Shown in pieces: positions 9,859-19,519 of a stretch of DNA of 25,490 bases. Under the pieces are notes generated by a model that was not told the origin of the DNA, made no database searches, and worked only from the letters and a program-made list of their open reading frames with translations. The position numbers were made by a program, and so were the translations under genes. Within the stretch, counting starts at the first letter, position 1. Every line of letters starts with the position of its first letter. Source of the DNA: Barnesiella sp. (lineage in GTDB: Bacteria > Bacteroidota > Bacteroidia > Bacteroidales > Muribaculaceae); contig JAAVEX010000011.1 of the NCBI GenBank assembly GCA_014801065.1, forward strand, positions 20,233 to 45,722, read 5' to 3'.

Positions 9859-12800
9859 ATGACAAAGCGATTCAATAGACTCAATCATATCCTGCTCTTG
9901 CTTGCCGCAGCAATGACTGCGATAGCGGCATCAGCTTTCCCTACCGAAACATACACCCGCCAGTCGCAGCTCGCCACTGGCCGATGGACCAAAGTATCCG
10001 TAAGCCAGTCGGGGATGCACTTCATCCCGCTTTCAACGCTGCGCTCATGGGGATTCAAGTCCACAACCAACGTGAGAATTCATGGCTATGGAGGCCAACA
10101 GCTACCCGACCATCTTACGCTGGCTACATATATCGACGATCTACCCGAAATCCCGGCTTACCGCACAGCCTCGGGCATATATTTCTATGCCGAAGGAACG
10201 GTGAAATGGACCGCCACGTCAGGCCATTACACTCAGTCACATAACCCTTTCTCCACGGAGGGATACTACTTCCTGACCGAGGGAACCGAGCCGGGAGCAT
10301 CGATCGAGCAGCGCGAAAGCACAGCCACCGGGGGGAAAGAAGCCACAACGTTTGAGGAGCGCGTATATCACGAGGTCGACAAAGTGACGCTAAGCCACTC
10401 TGGAACGCAACTTTTCGGCGAAGATTTCCGCGTTAAGCGTGAGCAATCGTTTAAATTCTCGCTCACCGACATGGTCGAGAACACTCCGATATGGTCAAGA
10501 GTGGGTTTCGTCACAAATACCACCAGCGACTCCCGCCTGACCATCAGCGCCAACGGCAAAGAGCTGCTGACACGCACCATAGGCCGATCGGACATCGACG
10601 TCAACTATGGTGTCAGAGGTCTGTACAATATCAGTTTCAATTCTGAATCGCCCGAAGTCAACATCACTCTGAAATACACCCCTGCAGGAGCTGTCAGCGC
10701 TGCCAATCTCGACGCGATCACCCTCAACTATACCCGCTTACTGCGTCTCGATAAGGGCCTGCTCGATTTCAATCTCAACTCAACGGCCGCCCGCCTCGAA
10801 GGCACATCGTCCGCCACCCACGTGTGGGACGTCACCGATATATGCAAACCCTTCGAAATGAAAACCAAGTCGGCGGCCGGCTCCGCTTTAAGCTGGGTCA
10901 ACCCCTTCACCGGACTGCGCAAATATGCGGCATGGGACGAGACAGCCAAGATGCCCTCCCCCAAGCTCATAGGCACCGTAAGCAATCAGAACATCCACGG
11001 CATCACCGACACTCCCGATATGATCATCATCACCGTAAAGGATTTTGCCGGAGAAGCAGAGCGCGTGGCCGCACTCCATCGCGGCTCGCCCGACAACTTC
11101 AACGTTCTGGTGATCAATCAGGATGATATCTTCAACGAATTTTCGTCGGGAACCAAGGATGCCGGCGCATTCCGAAGAATGTTGAAAATGTTCTACGACC
11201 GTGGCCGCGAAGCAGGACACCCGCTGCGCTACTGTCTGCTCCTGGGCCATCCCACCTACGATATCCGCCAACTCACCGATGAAATGAAATCGGTCACCGA
11301 TCCCATGATGCCATCGTGGCAGACATCTGAATCACTGACCATCAGCGGATCTTACACGTCCGACGACTTCCTTGTGCTGCTCGAAGACAATTCGGGCAAT
11401 ATCCCTGCCTACGACAACATTTCGCTGGCTATCGGCCGAATCCCCGCACGCACTCTCGCTCAGGCCAAAACATACATCGACAAGCTATATGCCTATTCCG
11501 AAAACAAATACACTTCGGAATGGAAAAACTCAATCATACTTGAAGCCGACAATGGCAACAAAGGTGCGTTTATGGCCGGCCCCGACGAGCGTACGACCAC
11601 CGGCCTCGAAGGATTCTACTACACCATGATGAACGACCCGCACGGCTCGCAGTACCGCTTCAACAAGATCTACTACGATGCCTTCCAGATCCAGAACGGC
11701 GCATGTCCGCGTGCCGACGAGCTTTTCAATCTCGCTATCAAAGAAGGGACAATGCTCTGGCTCTTTAACGGCCACGGGTCGCAGACTTTTCTTGCCGGCG
11801 AGGGTCTGCACACCATCACCAAGATCGACCAGATGACCAACAAACAGTGGCCTATGCTCCTGGCCATCACCTGTAGCTTCTCCTGGTGGGACAACAACAC
11901 CGCCTCGGGAGCCGAGAATCTTTCATTTAACCCCTCCGGCGGCACTATCGCCACCCTTTCGCCAACACGCAAAGCATTCATTTCCGATAACGACGGCATC
12001 ACTATGGCTCTCGGAGCCACCATGATGCGCCGCGACGAAAACGGACGCATCCTCCCTATAGGCGACATGATCGTCAACGCCAAAAACCGACTCCGCACTG
12101 CTGCCCAGAGCGGCTCGGCGCTCGCCAAGCTCCGCCTCGTACTGCTCGGCGATCCGGCAATGCGTCTTGCCGTGCCCGACTATCTGCTGACTCTCGATGA
12201 GGCCGGCGACGATGAAGTGACTTCCGAAAGCCAGACCACACTCATGGCCCGTCAGCGCGTCACGCTGCGAGGCGCAGTCCGCGACACCGACGGCAACGTG
12301 GTCGAATCTTTCAACGGACCGCTGACTCTCACCATCTACGACGCCGAAACCACAACCACGTCGACCGGCATACGAATCGACGGAACCGACGGACGTGCAA
12401 TCAACTTCGACGAAATGGGATCCAAACTCTTTTCGGGACGTGGCAGCGTCAAAGATGGCCGCTTCACCATCGATGTTTCAATGCCTTCGGAGGTGGCCGA
12501 CAACTTCCGCCCCGCTTCCGTCAGCATGTATGCCTCGGCCACCGATGGCAGCGAAGCTTCAGGTGTGAGCCGCGATATCTATGTCTATGGCTACGATGCC
12601 ACCGCCGACCCCGACTCCATCGCGCCATCAATCGACTATGCCTATCTCAACCACTCATCATTCAGCAACGGCGAAACCGTCAACGAACAGCCGATGCTCA
12701 TTGCCGGAGTGTCTGACGATATCGGCATCAACCTCTCCATGGCCGGAATCGGTCACCAGATGCTCATCAAGCTCGACGATAACCGCTCGTTTAACGACGT

Positions 12801-13278
12801 TGCTCTCTACTATACCCCGTCAGCCGACGGCTCGCCTTCAGGCACCATAGCCTACCCGCTATCCGAAATCTCGGAAGGCCCTCACACATTGACGCTCCGC
12901 GTGTGGGACACTTCGGGCAACTCTTCGTCGCGCGACATCAGCTTCTTCGTGCGCCAGGGCGCACTGCCGCAAGTGTTTGACATCTATTCCGATGCAAACC
13001 CCGCATCGACCCATGCCAACTTCTACATTTCCCACAACCGCCCGGAAGCCAATGCCACCGTGAAACTCGACATCTACAACATGGCCGGCCACCGCATCTG
13101 GACCTCCATGGTCAGCGGCCCGAGCGACATGTTCCTGTCCACTCCCATCCAGTGGAATCTTCAAGACATGGGAGGCCGACGTGTGCCGCGCGGTATCTAC
13201 ATCTATCGCGCATCGATCGAAATAGACGGACATGAACTGACCACCCCCGCACGCCGTATCGCCGTCACCGGCCATTGA
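9859..13278 (+). CDS. porU: Type IX secretion system sortase PorU (C25 peptidase family)
   Basis: This 1139-residue protein starts with a signal peptide (MTKRFNRLNHILLLLAAAM, cut probably after ASA). PorU removes the C-terminal signal of type IX cargo proteins at the cell surface and attaches them to A-type LPS in Porphyromonas. The gingipain-like C25 domain shows the catalytic histidine in LFNGHGSQTF (H639) and the catalytic cysteine in LAITCSFSWWD (C672). Both are followed by the expected NPSGGTIATLSPTR and LVLLGDPAMRLAVP blocks. The C-terminus is beta-rich, with YNMAGHRIW and WNLQDMGGRRVPRGIYIY, the FlgD/type IX C-terminal fold. The start follows AGAAAAAG and has its own promoter box. The frequent partner porV is not next to it, and no other type IX gene is in the window. 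Confidence 0.9.
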   Translation: MTKRFNRLNHILLLLAAAMTAIAASAFPTETYTRQSQLATGRWTKVSVSQSGMHFIPLSTLRSWGFKSTTNVRIHGYGGQQLPDHLTLATYIDDLPEIPAYRTASGIYFYAEGTVKWTATSGHYTQSHNPFSTEGYYFLTEGTEPGASIEQRESTATGGKEATTFEERVYHEVDKVTLSHSGTQLFGEDFRVKREQSFKFSLTDMVENTPIWSRVGFVTNTTSDSRLTISANGKELLTRTIGRSDIDVNYGVRGLYNISFNSESPEVNITLKYTPAGAVSAANLDAITLNYTRLLRLDKGLLDFNLNSTAARLEGTSSATHVWDVTDICKPFEMKTKSAAGSALSWVNPFTGLRKYAAWDETAKMPSPKLIGTVSNQNIHGITDTPDMIIITVKDFAGEAERVAALHRGSPDNFNVLVINQDDIFNEFSSGTKDAGAFRRMLKMFYDRGREAGHPLRYCLLLGHPTYDIRQLTDEMKSVTDPMMPSWQTSESLTISGSYTSDDFLVLLEDNSGNIPAYDNISLAIGRIPARTLAQAKTYIDKLYAYSENKYTSEWKNSIILEADNGNKGAFMAGPDERTTTGLEGFYYTMMNDPHGSQYRFNKIYYDAFQIQNGACPRADELFNLAIKEGTMLWLFNGHGSQTFLAGEGLHTITKIDQMTNKQWPMLLAITCSFSWWDNNTASGAENLSFNPSGGTIATLSPTRKAFISDNDGITMALGATMMRRDENGRILPIGDMIVNAKNRLRTAAQSGSALAKLRLVLLGDPAMRLAVPDYLLTLDEAGDDEVTSESQTTLMARQRVTLRGAVRDTDGNVVESFNGPLTLTIYDAETTTTSTGIRIDGTDGRAINFDEMGSKLFSGRGSVKDGRFTIDVSMPSEVADNFRPASVSMYASATDGSEASGVSRDIYVYGYDATADPDSIAPSIDYAYLNHSSFSNGETVNEQPMLIAGVSDDIGINLSMAGIGHQMLIKLDDNRSFNDVALYYTPSADGSPSGTIAYPLSEISEGPHTLTLRVWDTSGNSSSRDISFFVRQGALPQVFDIYSDANPASTHANFYISHNRPEANATVKLDIYNMAGHRIWTSMVSGPSDMFLSTPIQWNLQDMGGRRVPRGIYIYRASIEIDGHELTTPARRIAVTGH

Positions 13279-13328
13279 TCCCACAACCCCGACACGCAAC
13301 AACATCGCAAAAAATTTCAGAAAAATAA

Positions 13329-13358
13329 TTGCCAACCCAAAAAGAATTATTAATTTTG
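13329..13358 (+). promoter_or_regulatory. Promoter candidate for tRNA-Ser
   Basis: TTG (13329-13331) and TAATTTTG (13351-13358) are separated by 19 bases, a good fit to the Bacteroidetes -33/-7 arrangement. The box ends 70 bases before the tRNA. Confidence 0.6.
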
Positions 13359-13428
13359 CACCACGAAACCACAACCGGCGATCGGCAGCCACCTCTAATT
13401 GGACAGCCACCGATCGCACCATAAAAAA

Positions 13429-13515
13429 GGAAAGATGCCGGAGTGGTCGAACGGGACGGTCTCGAAAACCGTTGTACCCTTACGGGTACCCAGGGTTCGA
13501 ATCCCTGTCTTTCCG
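13429..13515 (+). tRNA. tRNA-Ser (anticodon CGA)
   Basis: This 87-nt class II tRNA folds fully. The acceptor arm pairs GGAAAGA with TCTTTCC. The anticodon stem pairs ACGGT with ACCGT around the loop CTCGAAA, giving anticodon CGA at 13463-13465. The long variable arm pairs GTACCC with GGGTAC. The T stem pairs CAGGG with CCCTG around TTCGAAT. The discriminator base is G, usual for serine. Only CA of a CCA tail follows, so CCA must be added after transcription. It reads UCG codons. Confidence 0.97.
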
Positions 13516-13517
13516 CA
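13499..13517 (+). repeat. tRNA-Ser 3'-end direct repeat, copy 1 (copy 2 at 13626-13644)
   Basis: The 19-base sequence GAATCCCTGTCTTTCCGCA spans the T-loop edge, the 3' acceptor strand and CA. An identical copy lies 127 bases downstream. Each copy is followed by a related terminator hairpin whose right arm contains CTTGCAGCT. Confidence 0.9.
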
Positions 13518-13520
13518 GAT

Positions 13521-13555
13521 AAGAAGCTGTAAGTCAACGACTTGCAGCTTCTTTT
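13521..13555 (+). terminator. Intrinsic terminator of tRNA-Ser
   Basis: The 15-bp arms (13521-13535 and 13539-13553) form a stem with one G-U pair and an AAC loop. T-rich sequence (CTTCTTTTC) ends the right arm. It starts 5 bases after the tRNA. Confidence 0.8.
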
Positions 13556-13559
13556 CGTA

Positions 13560-13642
13560 GGAAAGCGGGGGATGAGAACCCGGGGGTTCGTAACCGCGAA
13601 GCGCTTTCGGAGCGAAGCGGAGAAAGAATCCCTGTCTTTCCG
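13560..13642 (+). pseudogene. tRNA-Ser-like remnant segment
   Basis: This 83-nt stretch begins GGAAAG and ends CTTTCCG, so its ends can pair like the tRNA-Ser acceptor arm, and it is close to the 87-nt length of the real tRNA. Its last 17 bases are identical to the 3' part of the tRNA. The interior does not fold as a tRNA: the T stem is lost, and it holds GAACCC/GGGTTC and CGCT-TTCGG-AGCG hairpins plus a GCGAAGCG direct repeat. The likely origin is a decayed tandem tRNA copy or an integration scar; both are inferences. Confidence 0.4.
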
Positions 13643-13644
13643 CA
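13626..13644 (+). repeat. tRNA-Ser 3'-end direct repeat, copy 2
   Basis: This is an exact 19-base copy of 13499-13517. The flanks differ on the left (AGAAA instead of GGTTC), while the hairpin to the right is related, so the duplicated unit includes the terminator. Confidence 0.9.
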
Positions 13645-13683
13645 AAAAGAGCTGCAAGCCAACAACTTGCAGCTCTTTTTTTT
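13644..13683. terminator. Bidirectional terminator between the tRNA locus and the EamA gene
   Basis: Perfect 15-bp arms (13644-13658 and 13666-13680, GAGCTGCAAG core) have A-tracts on the left and T-tracts on the right. It can therefore end transcription from both sides. It lies 13 bases beyond the stop of the minus-strand permease gene. Confidence 0.8.
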
Positions 13684-13695
13684 AATATTTTGAGC

Positions 13696-14625
13696 TTACC
13701 GACGGCGGATGCGGGGAAACATTTTGCGCACATGGAGAATGATCCGATCCACCGAATTGTCGGCCACCACGATCGTCGTGGCGATTACGATCAGAACTCC
13801 CCCCACAACATCGCGGACCGTGATCGTCTGACCGAGAACCACAACACTCAAGACAACGGCCGACACCGGTTCGAGCGCACCGAATATGGCGGTGGGTGTC
13901 GATCCGATCAGCTGGATCGCCCTGGTAGTGCAGGCAAGCGACAATACCGTGGGGATGATGGCCAGTGCAACCAGCGAGCACCAGTCGGCCGACTCGGCCG
14001 GCAATGTCAATTCCGATCCGAGCGGAATCATACACACAAAAAAGAATGTGCCGCTGAGAAGCACATAAAAAAGCAGCTTCGTGGTGGGAATATTTCTCAC
14101 CGTAGTCGACACGTTCACCATTATTATATATACGGCATAGGAAGCCGCCGAAATCATCACGAAAAGCACACCGGTCAGGCTGAGCGTGTCGCTACCCTGC
14201 GGATTCATCAGCATCGAAAGCCCGACACTCATGATCGCCAGACACACCCCTACGGAGATCTTGAATTTCTCGTGAAAAAAGAATATCATCATCACCGCCA
14301 CCATTATAGGATAAACAAACAGCAGCGTCGACGCTATCCCCGAATTCATATATTGATAGCTTTCAAAAAGCATGAGCGACGACACAGCCATCAGCAACCC
14401 CAGCAACACAACCTTAGGCAGCTCGTCGCGCCCGAGCGAAAAGGAGAGGTTGCGAACCCTCATCACCATCGCCAATAGCGGAAGCCCGATCAGATAGCGA
14501 AACAGCAACACCGAGTTGGGATTCATTCCATGCTCATAGAGCGGAATAGCAAACACCGGATTAGTGCCATAGGCAGCCGCAGCCACGCCGGCCAGAAAAT
14601 AGCCTCTGAAATTATCAAACGTCAT
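13696..14625 (-). CDS. EamA/DMT-family membrane transporter
   Basis: This 309-residue protein has about ten hydrophobic segments in two repeated halves, the layout of drug/metabolite transporters. Visible EamA features are an early YGTNPVFAIPLY segment, FRYLIGLPLL, LLFVYPIMVAVMM at the end of the first half, and TRAIQLIGSTPTAIFGALEPVSAV with VLGQ in the second half. The C-terminal tail is short and basic (RKMFPRIRRR). It is monocistronic: it diverges from spt and ends at the bidirectional hairpin. The substrate cannot be predicted; relatives export or import amino acids, nucleotides or other small metabolites. Confidence 0.9.
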   Translation of the reverse strand: MTFDNFRGYFLAGVAAAAYGTNPVFAIPLYEHGMNPNSVLLFRYLIGLPLLAMVMRVRNLSFSLGRDELPKVVLLGLLMAVSSLMLFESYQYMNSGIASTLLFVYPIMVAVMMIFFFHEKFKISVGVCLAIMSVGLSMLMNPQGSDTLSLTGVLFVMISAASYAVYIIMVNVSTTVRNIPTTKLLFYVLLSGTFFFVCMIPLGSELTLPAESADWCSLVALAIIPTVLSLACTTRAIQLIGSTPTAIFGALEPVSAVVLSVVVLGQTITVRDVVGGVLIVIATTIVVADNSVDRIILHVRKMFPRIRRR

Positions 14626-14696
14626 ATTTCTTCATTTTTTATTGCAAACGGCATCACGATCCATGATATTGTATGACACACATTCCCAATGTCAAT

Positions 14697-14709
14697 TATC
14701 AAATTGATA
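14697..14709. promoter_or_regulatory. Palindrome upstream of spt, possible operator
   Basis: TATCAAATTGATA is a perfect 6-bp inverted repeat around one base. It lies 40 bases upstream of the spt -7 box, in the divergent EamA/spt gap. A binding site is possible, but short AT palindromes also arise by chance. Confidence 0.25.
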
Positions 14710-14749
14710 AAAAGTTCATATTTTTTCGAGCAATTTCGCTAAAAATTAT

Positions 14750-14757
14750 TAAATTTG
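14750..14757 (+). promoter_or_regulatory. -7 promoter box candidate for spt
   Basis: TAAATTTG matches TAnnTTTG, 73 bases before the spt ATG. The -33 position shows no clear TTTG. Confidence 0.55.
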
Positions 14758-14830
14758 CAGCCTGTTTTATCGGCAACACTCGTCGGGCGGGCCGGAAACA
14801 GATAGTTAAAAAACATATAGGAACTTAACT

Positions 14831-16018
14831 ATGAAGTTATTACAGGAAAAATTAGCAAAGTACACAATCCCTCAGGAATTCAAAGCTGCGGGAGTCTATC
14901 CTTATTTCCGCATGATCTCCAGCGAGCAGGATCCTGAAGTAATCATCGACGGCAAGAAGGTGTTGATGTTCGGCAGCAACTGCTACACCGGACTGGTCAA
15001 CGATCCCCGCATAAAGGAAGCAGCCATAGCCGCCACACGAAAATACGGAACAGGTTGCGCCGGCTCACCGTTTCTCAACGGCACGCTCGACCTCCACAAG
15101 CAACTTGAAGCACGCATCGCCGAATATATCGGCAAAGAAGACGTAATGATCTACTCCACAGGCTTCGAAGTCAACTTAGGCGTGGTTTCAACACTTACCG
15201 GACGCGAAGACTACATTCTCTGGGACGAGCAAGACCACGCCTCGATCATCGAAGGCCGCCGTCTGTCATTCTCCCAGTCGCTCAAATACAAACACAACGA
15301 CATGGCCTCACTCGAAAAACAGTTGCAGAAATGCGACCCCGACAAAGTGAAGCTCATTGTCACCGACAGCGTCTTTTCGATGGAAGGCGACGTGGCCGAC
15401 GTCAAGACAATCACTGAGCTGGCCAAGAAATACAACGCCTCAGTGATGGTCGACGAAGCCCACGGCATCGGAGTGTTCGGCCCCGGCGGCCGCGGCGTGT
15501 GCCACGATCAGGGCGTAGCCAAGGATGTCGACCTCATCATGGGCACATTCTCCAAATCATTCGCATCGCTCGGCGGATTCATAGCCACCGACAAAGAGAT
15601 CACCAACTATCTGCGCCACCACTCGCGCTCTTACATCTTCACCGCCTCGATCACACCCGCCTCGACGGCAGCTGCCCTCGCGGCAATCGACATCATGGAG
15701 AAAGAGCCCGAACGCCAGCAAGCACTCTGGGACGTTACAAACTACGCCCTCGACGGATTCCGCAAGATGGGTGCCGAAATCGGCCACACGTCAACGCCTA
15801 TCATCCCGCTCTACATCCGCGACAACTTCAAGACATTCGCCGTCACACGCGATCTGCTCGACGAAGGCATCTTCGTAAACCCCGTGGTTTCGCCCGCCGT
15901 GGCTCCTCAGGACACCCTCATCCGCTTCTCGCTCATGGCCACTCACACCAAAGAGCAGGTGACCACCGCACTTGAAAAAATCGAAAAAGTATTCAAAAAA
16001 CATGGCGTTATAAAATAA
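14831..16018 (+). CDS. spt: Serine palmitoyltransferase (alpha-oxoamine synthase family)
   Basis: This 395-residue PLP enzyme condenses serine with a fatty acyl-CoA to 3-ketosphinganine, the first step of sphingolipid synthesis. Family features are YGTGCAGSPFLNGT, STGFEVN, DEQDHASIIEGRR, VDEAHGIGVFG (D208, H211) and the PLP lysine in GTFSKSFASLGG (K242). The closest relatives by memory are Bacteroides serine palmitoyltransferases, sharing the start LLQ-K-AKY and FGSNCYTGL. 2-amino-3-ketobutyrate CoA ligase and BioF are the alternatives; the near end-to-end match to Bacteroides Spt favours Spt. It stands alone between its own promoter box and a terminator. Confidence 0.88.
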   Translation: MKLLQEKLAKYTIPQEFKAAGVYPYFRMISSEQDPEVIIDGKKVLMFGSNCYTGLVNDPRIKEAAIAATRKYGTGCAGSPFLNGTLDLHKQLEARIAEYIGKEDVMIYSTGFEVNLGVVSTLTGREDYILWDEQDHASIIEGRRLSFSQSLKYKHNDMASLEKQLQKCDPDKVKLIVTDSVFSMEGDVADVKTITELAKKYNASVMVDEAHGIGVFGPGGRGVCHDQGVAKDVDLIMGTFSKSFASLGGFIATDKEITNYLRHHSRSYIFTASITPASTAAALAAIDIMEKEPERQQALWDVTNYALDGFRKMGAEIGHTSTPIIPLYIRDNFKTFAVTRDLLDEGIFVNPVVSPAVAPQDTLIRFSLMATHTKEQVTTALEKIEKVFKKHGVIK

Positions 16019-16037
16019 CAGCCCTACATACCCACAC

Positions 16038-16078
16038 AAGGATGCAGCCGCCTTAATGCCGGTTGCATCCTTGCTTTT
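16038..16078 (+). terminator. Intrinsic terminator after spt
   Basis: The 13-bp arms AAGGATGCAGCCG (16038-16050) and CGGTTGCATCCTT (16060-16072) include one G-U pair. They enclose a 9-base loop and are followed by GCTTTT. It starts 20 bases after the spt stop. Confidence 0.75.
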
Positions 16079-16110
16079 GACGGGAACCGTAGAAAAAAAT
16101 TTGAAAAAGA

Positions 16111-16143
16111 TTTGCGACTTTACAAGGCAAATTGCTAATTTCG
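16111..16143 (+). promoter_or_regulatory. Promoter candidate for the TnpR-like/ruvX/def operon
   Basis: TTTG (16111-16114) is followed after 21 bases by TAATTTCG (16136-16143), one base from the -7 consensus TAnnTTTG. It lies 29 bases before the first ATG. Confidence 0.45.
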
Positions 16144-16172
16144 CAATGAAATAAAAAAAGAACTCACTGTTT

Positions 16173-16730
16173 ATGGTCTATAAATTCCGTTTAGTCTCCG
16201 ACGAAGTCGACAATTTCCGTCGGGAAATAGATATCGACGCCGACGCCACATTCCTGACGCTCCGCAACGCCATCTGCGACAGCGTTGGCTACGACAAAGG
16301 TCAAATGAACTCCTTTTTCCTATGCGAGGACGGATGGGAAAAAGATAAAGAAATCACCCTTGAAGATATGGGTGGAGATGCTTCGCAGGAAGTATACCTG
16401 ATGGATGAATGTATCCTGAGCGACTACCTCGAAGATGAAGGCCAGCGCATGATCTTCGTGTTTGATTATCTGACAGACCGCTCCTTCTTCATCGAGCTCA
16501 AGCGCACACAGCCCGGAAAATCACTCCAGGACCCTATATGCTCCCTCTCGATGGGCCAGGCGCCTCCTCAGTTTGTAGACATCGACGAATTCGACGCCAA
16601 GATCGACGCTAAAGCCGCTGCCGTGGCTGCCGCCGACATCGACGACGATTTTTATGGTTCCGACGAATTCAATGCCGACGAATTTGACGCAGACGGATTC
16701 GAGGAAATGACCTTCGACGACACCCTCTGA
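16173..16730 (+). CDS. pRiA4b ORF-3 / IS1096 TnpR-like acidic protein
   Basis: This 185-residue protein resembles Bacteroidetes proteins annotated as pRiA4b ORF-3-like or IS1096 element passenger TnpR family. It shares a start VYKFRLVSDE, a DATFLTLRNAI strand-helix and SFFLCEDGWEKDKEI. The function of this family is unknown. The C-terminal third is very acidic, with repeated D/E-F-D/N-A-D units (about 155-185), and is probably disordered. No transposase or inverted repeats are nearby, so the mobile-element name is likely historical. Its TGA overlaps the ruvX ATG by one base (TGATG), implying translational coupling to ruvX and def. Confidence 0.8.
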   Translation: MVYKFRLVSDEVDNFRREIDIDADATFLTLRNAICDSVGYDKGQMNSFFLCEDGWEKDKEITLEDMGGDASQEVYLMDECILSDYLEDEGQRMIFVFDYLTDRSFFIELKRTQPGKSLQDPICSLSMGQAPPQFVDIDEFDAKIDAKAAAVAAADIDDDFYGSDEFNADEFDADGFEEMTFDDTL

Positions 16731-17158
16731 TGGGTCGACTGATGGCCATTGACTATGGGCGCCGGCGATGTGGCATTGCCGTGACCGACCCCATGCGCAT
16801 CGTTGCCAACGGTCTGACCACCGTGGCCACGTCGCAGCTGATCGATTTCGTCAAAACCTACACGGCCCGCGAAAGCGTCGATGAGATCATCGTGGGGCTC
16901 CCGCGCGATGTTCATGGCGAATTTTCAGAATCCATGAACTATATCCGACCCGGTATCGGCCGCCTCAGCAAAGCCATCCCCGACATACCGGTCAAATTCT
17001 ACGACGAGCGCTTCACCTCCGTCATAGCCCACCGATCTATGCTCGAAATGGGAATGAAAAAAATGCAGCGCCGCGACAAAGCCACCGTCGACCGGATGGC
17101 CGCCACCATAATCCTAAACGACTATCTTCAAAGCAATCAATACAACAACCCGCTATGA
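16730..17158 (+). CDS. ruvX: Putative pre-16S rRNA nuclease RuvX/YqgF
   Basis: This 142-residue protein of the RNase H-like fold takes part in 16S rRNA 5' maturation and was earlier proposed as a Holliday junction resolvase. The family pattern is clear: LMAIDYGRRRCGIAVTDP with D8, EIIVGLP, FYDERFTSV and the final VDRMAATIIL. Catalytic acidic residues are present in each motif. It overlaps the previous gene by one base and def by four bases (ATGA), so all three are almost certainly one transcript. Linkage of yqgF to def fits a translation-support module. Confidence 0.94.
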   Translation: MGRLMAIDYGRRRCGIAVTDPMRIVANGLTTVATSQLIDFVKTYTARESVDEIIVGLPRDVHGEFSESMNYIRPGIGRLSKAIPDIPVKFYDERFTSVIAHRSMLEMGMKKMQRRDKATVDRMAATIILNDYLQSNQYNNPL

Positions 17159-17718
17159 CTCTACCGGTATATCTCTACGGCCACCCCGTGCTCCGAAAGG
17201 TCTCGGACACCGTCACCGCCGACTATAAAGACCTCCGCCAACTGATCGCCGACATGTATGAAACCATGTATGCCAGCGAGGGGGTCGGACTTGCCGCCCC
17301 TCAGATCGGGCGCAACGATCGAATCGTGGTGATCGATGCTGATCCCGTGGGCGACTCTTTCGAAGAATGTAAAGGACGCAAGCTCACTCTGATCAACCCC
17401 GAAATAGAAATTCTCGGCGACCAGACCGAAACTCGCTACGAAGGCTGCCTGAGTCTTCCCGGACTTTCCGAAAAAGTCAAGCGAGTGGAACACATCCGCC
17501 TTCGCTGGCTCGACGAAGACTTCCAGCCTCATGAAGAAGAGATCTCCGGATTTCTGGCGCGAATAGTTCAGCACGAGTGCGACCACCTTGAAGGGAAAAT
17601 GTATATCGACCACATTTCCCCCATACGCAAGCAGCTGATCAAAGGCAAGCTCGCCGACATTGCCGGCGGACGCATACGCTGTGACTACCCCGTGCGCTAC
17701 GCCCCCCGAAAGAAATAA
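17155..17718 (+). CDS. def: Peptide deformylase
   Basis: This 187-residue metalloenzyme removes the N-formyl group from new proteins. All three deformylase motifs are present: GVGLAAPQIG (motif 1), EGCLSLPG (motif 2, metal ligand C98) and QHECDHLEG (motif 3, ligands H140 and H144, catalytic E141). Length and arrangement are normal. It starts inside the ruvX stop (ATGA overlap). It ends 97 bases before ettA on the same strand, and no terminator is visible between them, so ettA may be co-transcribed. Confidence 0.97.
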   Translation: MTLPVYLYGHPVLRKVSDTVTADYKDLRQLIADMYETMYASEGVGLAAPQIGRNDRIVVIDADPVGDSFEECKGRKLTLINPEIEILGDQTETRYEGCLSLPGLSEKVKRVEHIRLRWLDEDFQPHEEEISGFLARIVQHECDHLEGKMYIDHISPIRKQLIKGKLADIAGGRIRCDYPVRYAPRKK

Positions 17719-17815
17719 CCCCACCCCCACACTACATTACTTCGACATCACATCCACCCCCGCTCCACTCCATGGCAGCAAGGGGATCAGGAACTCATCA
17801 AACATCATAACCACT

Positions 17816-19501
<1,686 letters not shown>

Positions 19502-19519
19502 AAAAACAAGAGAGTGTTT

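Noticed and set aside
13265-13733. Two minus-strand frames of 130 and 112 codons across the tRNA-Ser locus, with ERQGFEPW-type sequence
   Set aside because: They translate the antisense of a tRNA and its duplicated 3' end, a known source of spurious proteins.
16173-16730. Mobile element suggested by the TnpR/IS1096 family name
   Set aside because: No transposase, terminal inverted repeats or target duplications flank the gene, and it is translationally coupled to housekeeping genes.
17660-17815. 52-codon N-terminal extension of EttA
   Set aside because: It overlaps the def gene, is Pro/Thr-rich without homology, and the ATG at 17816 fits the conserved EttA start.
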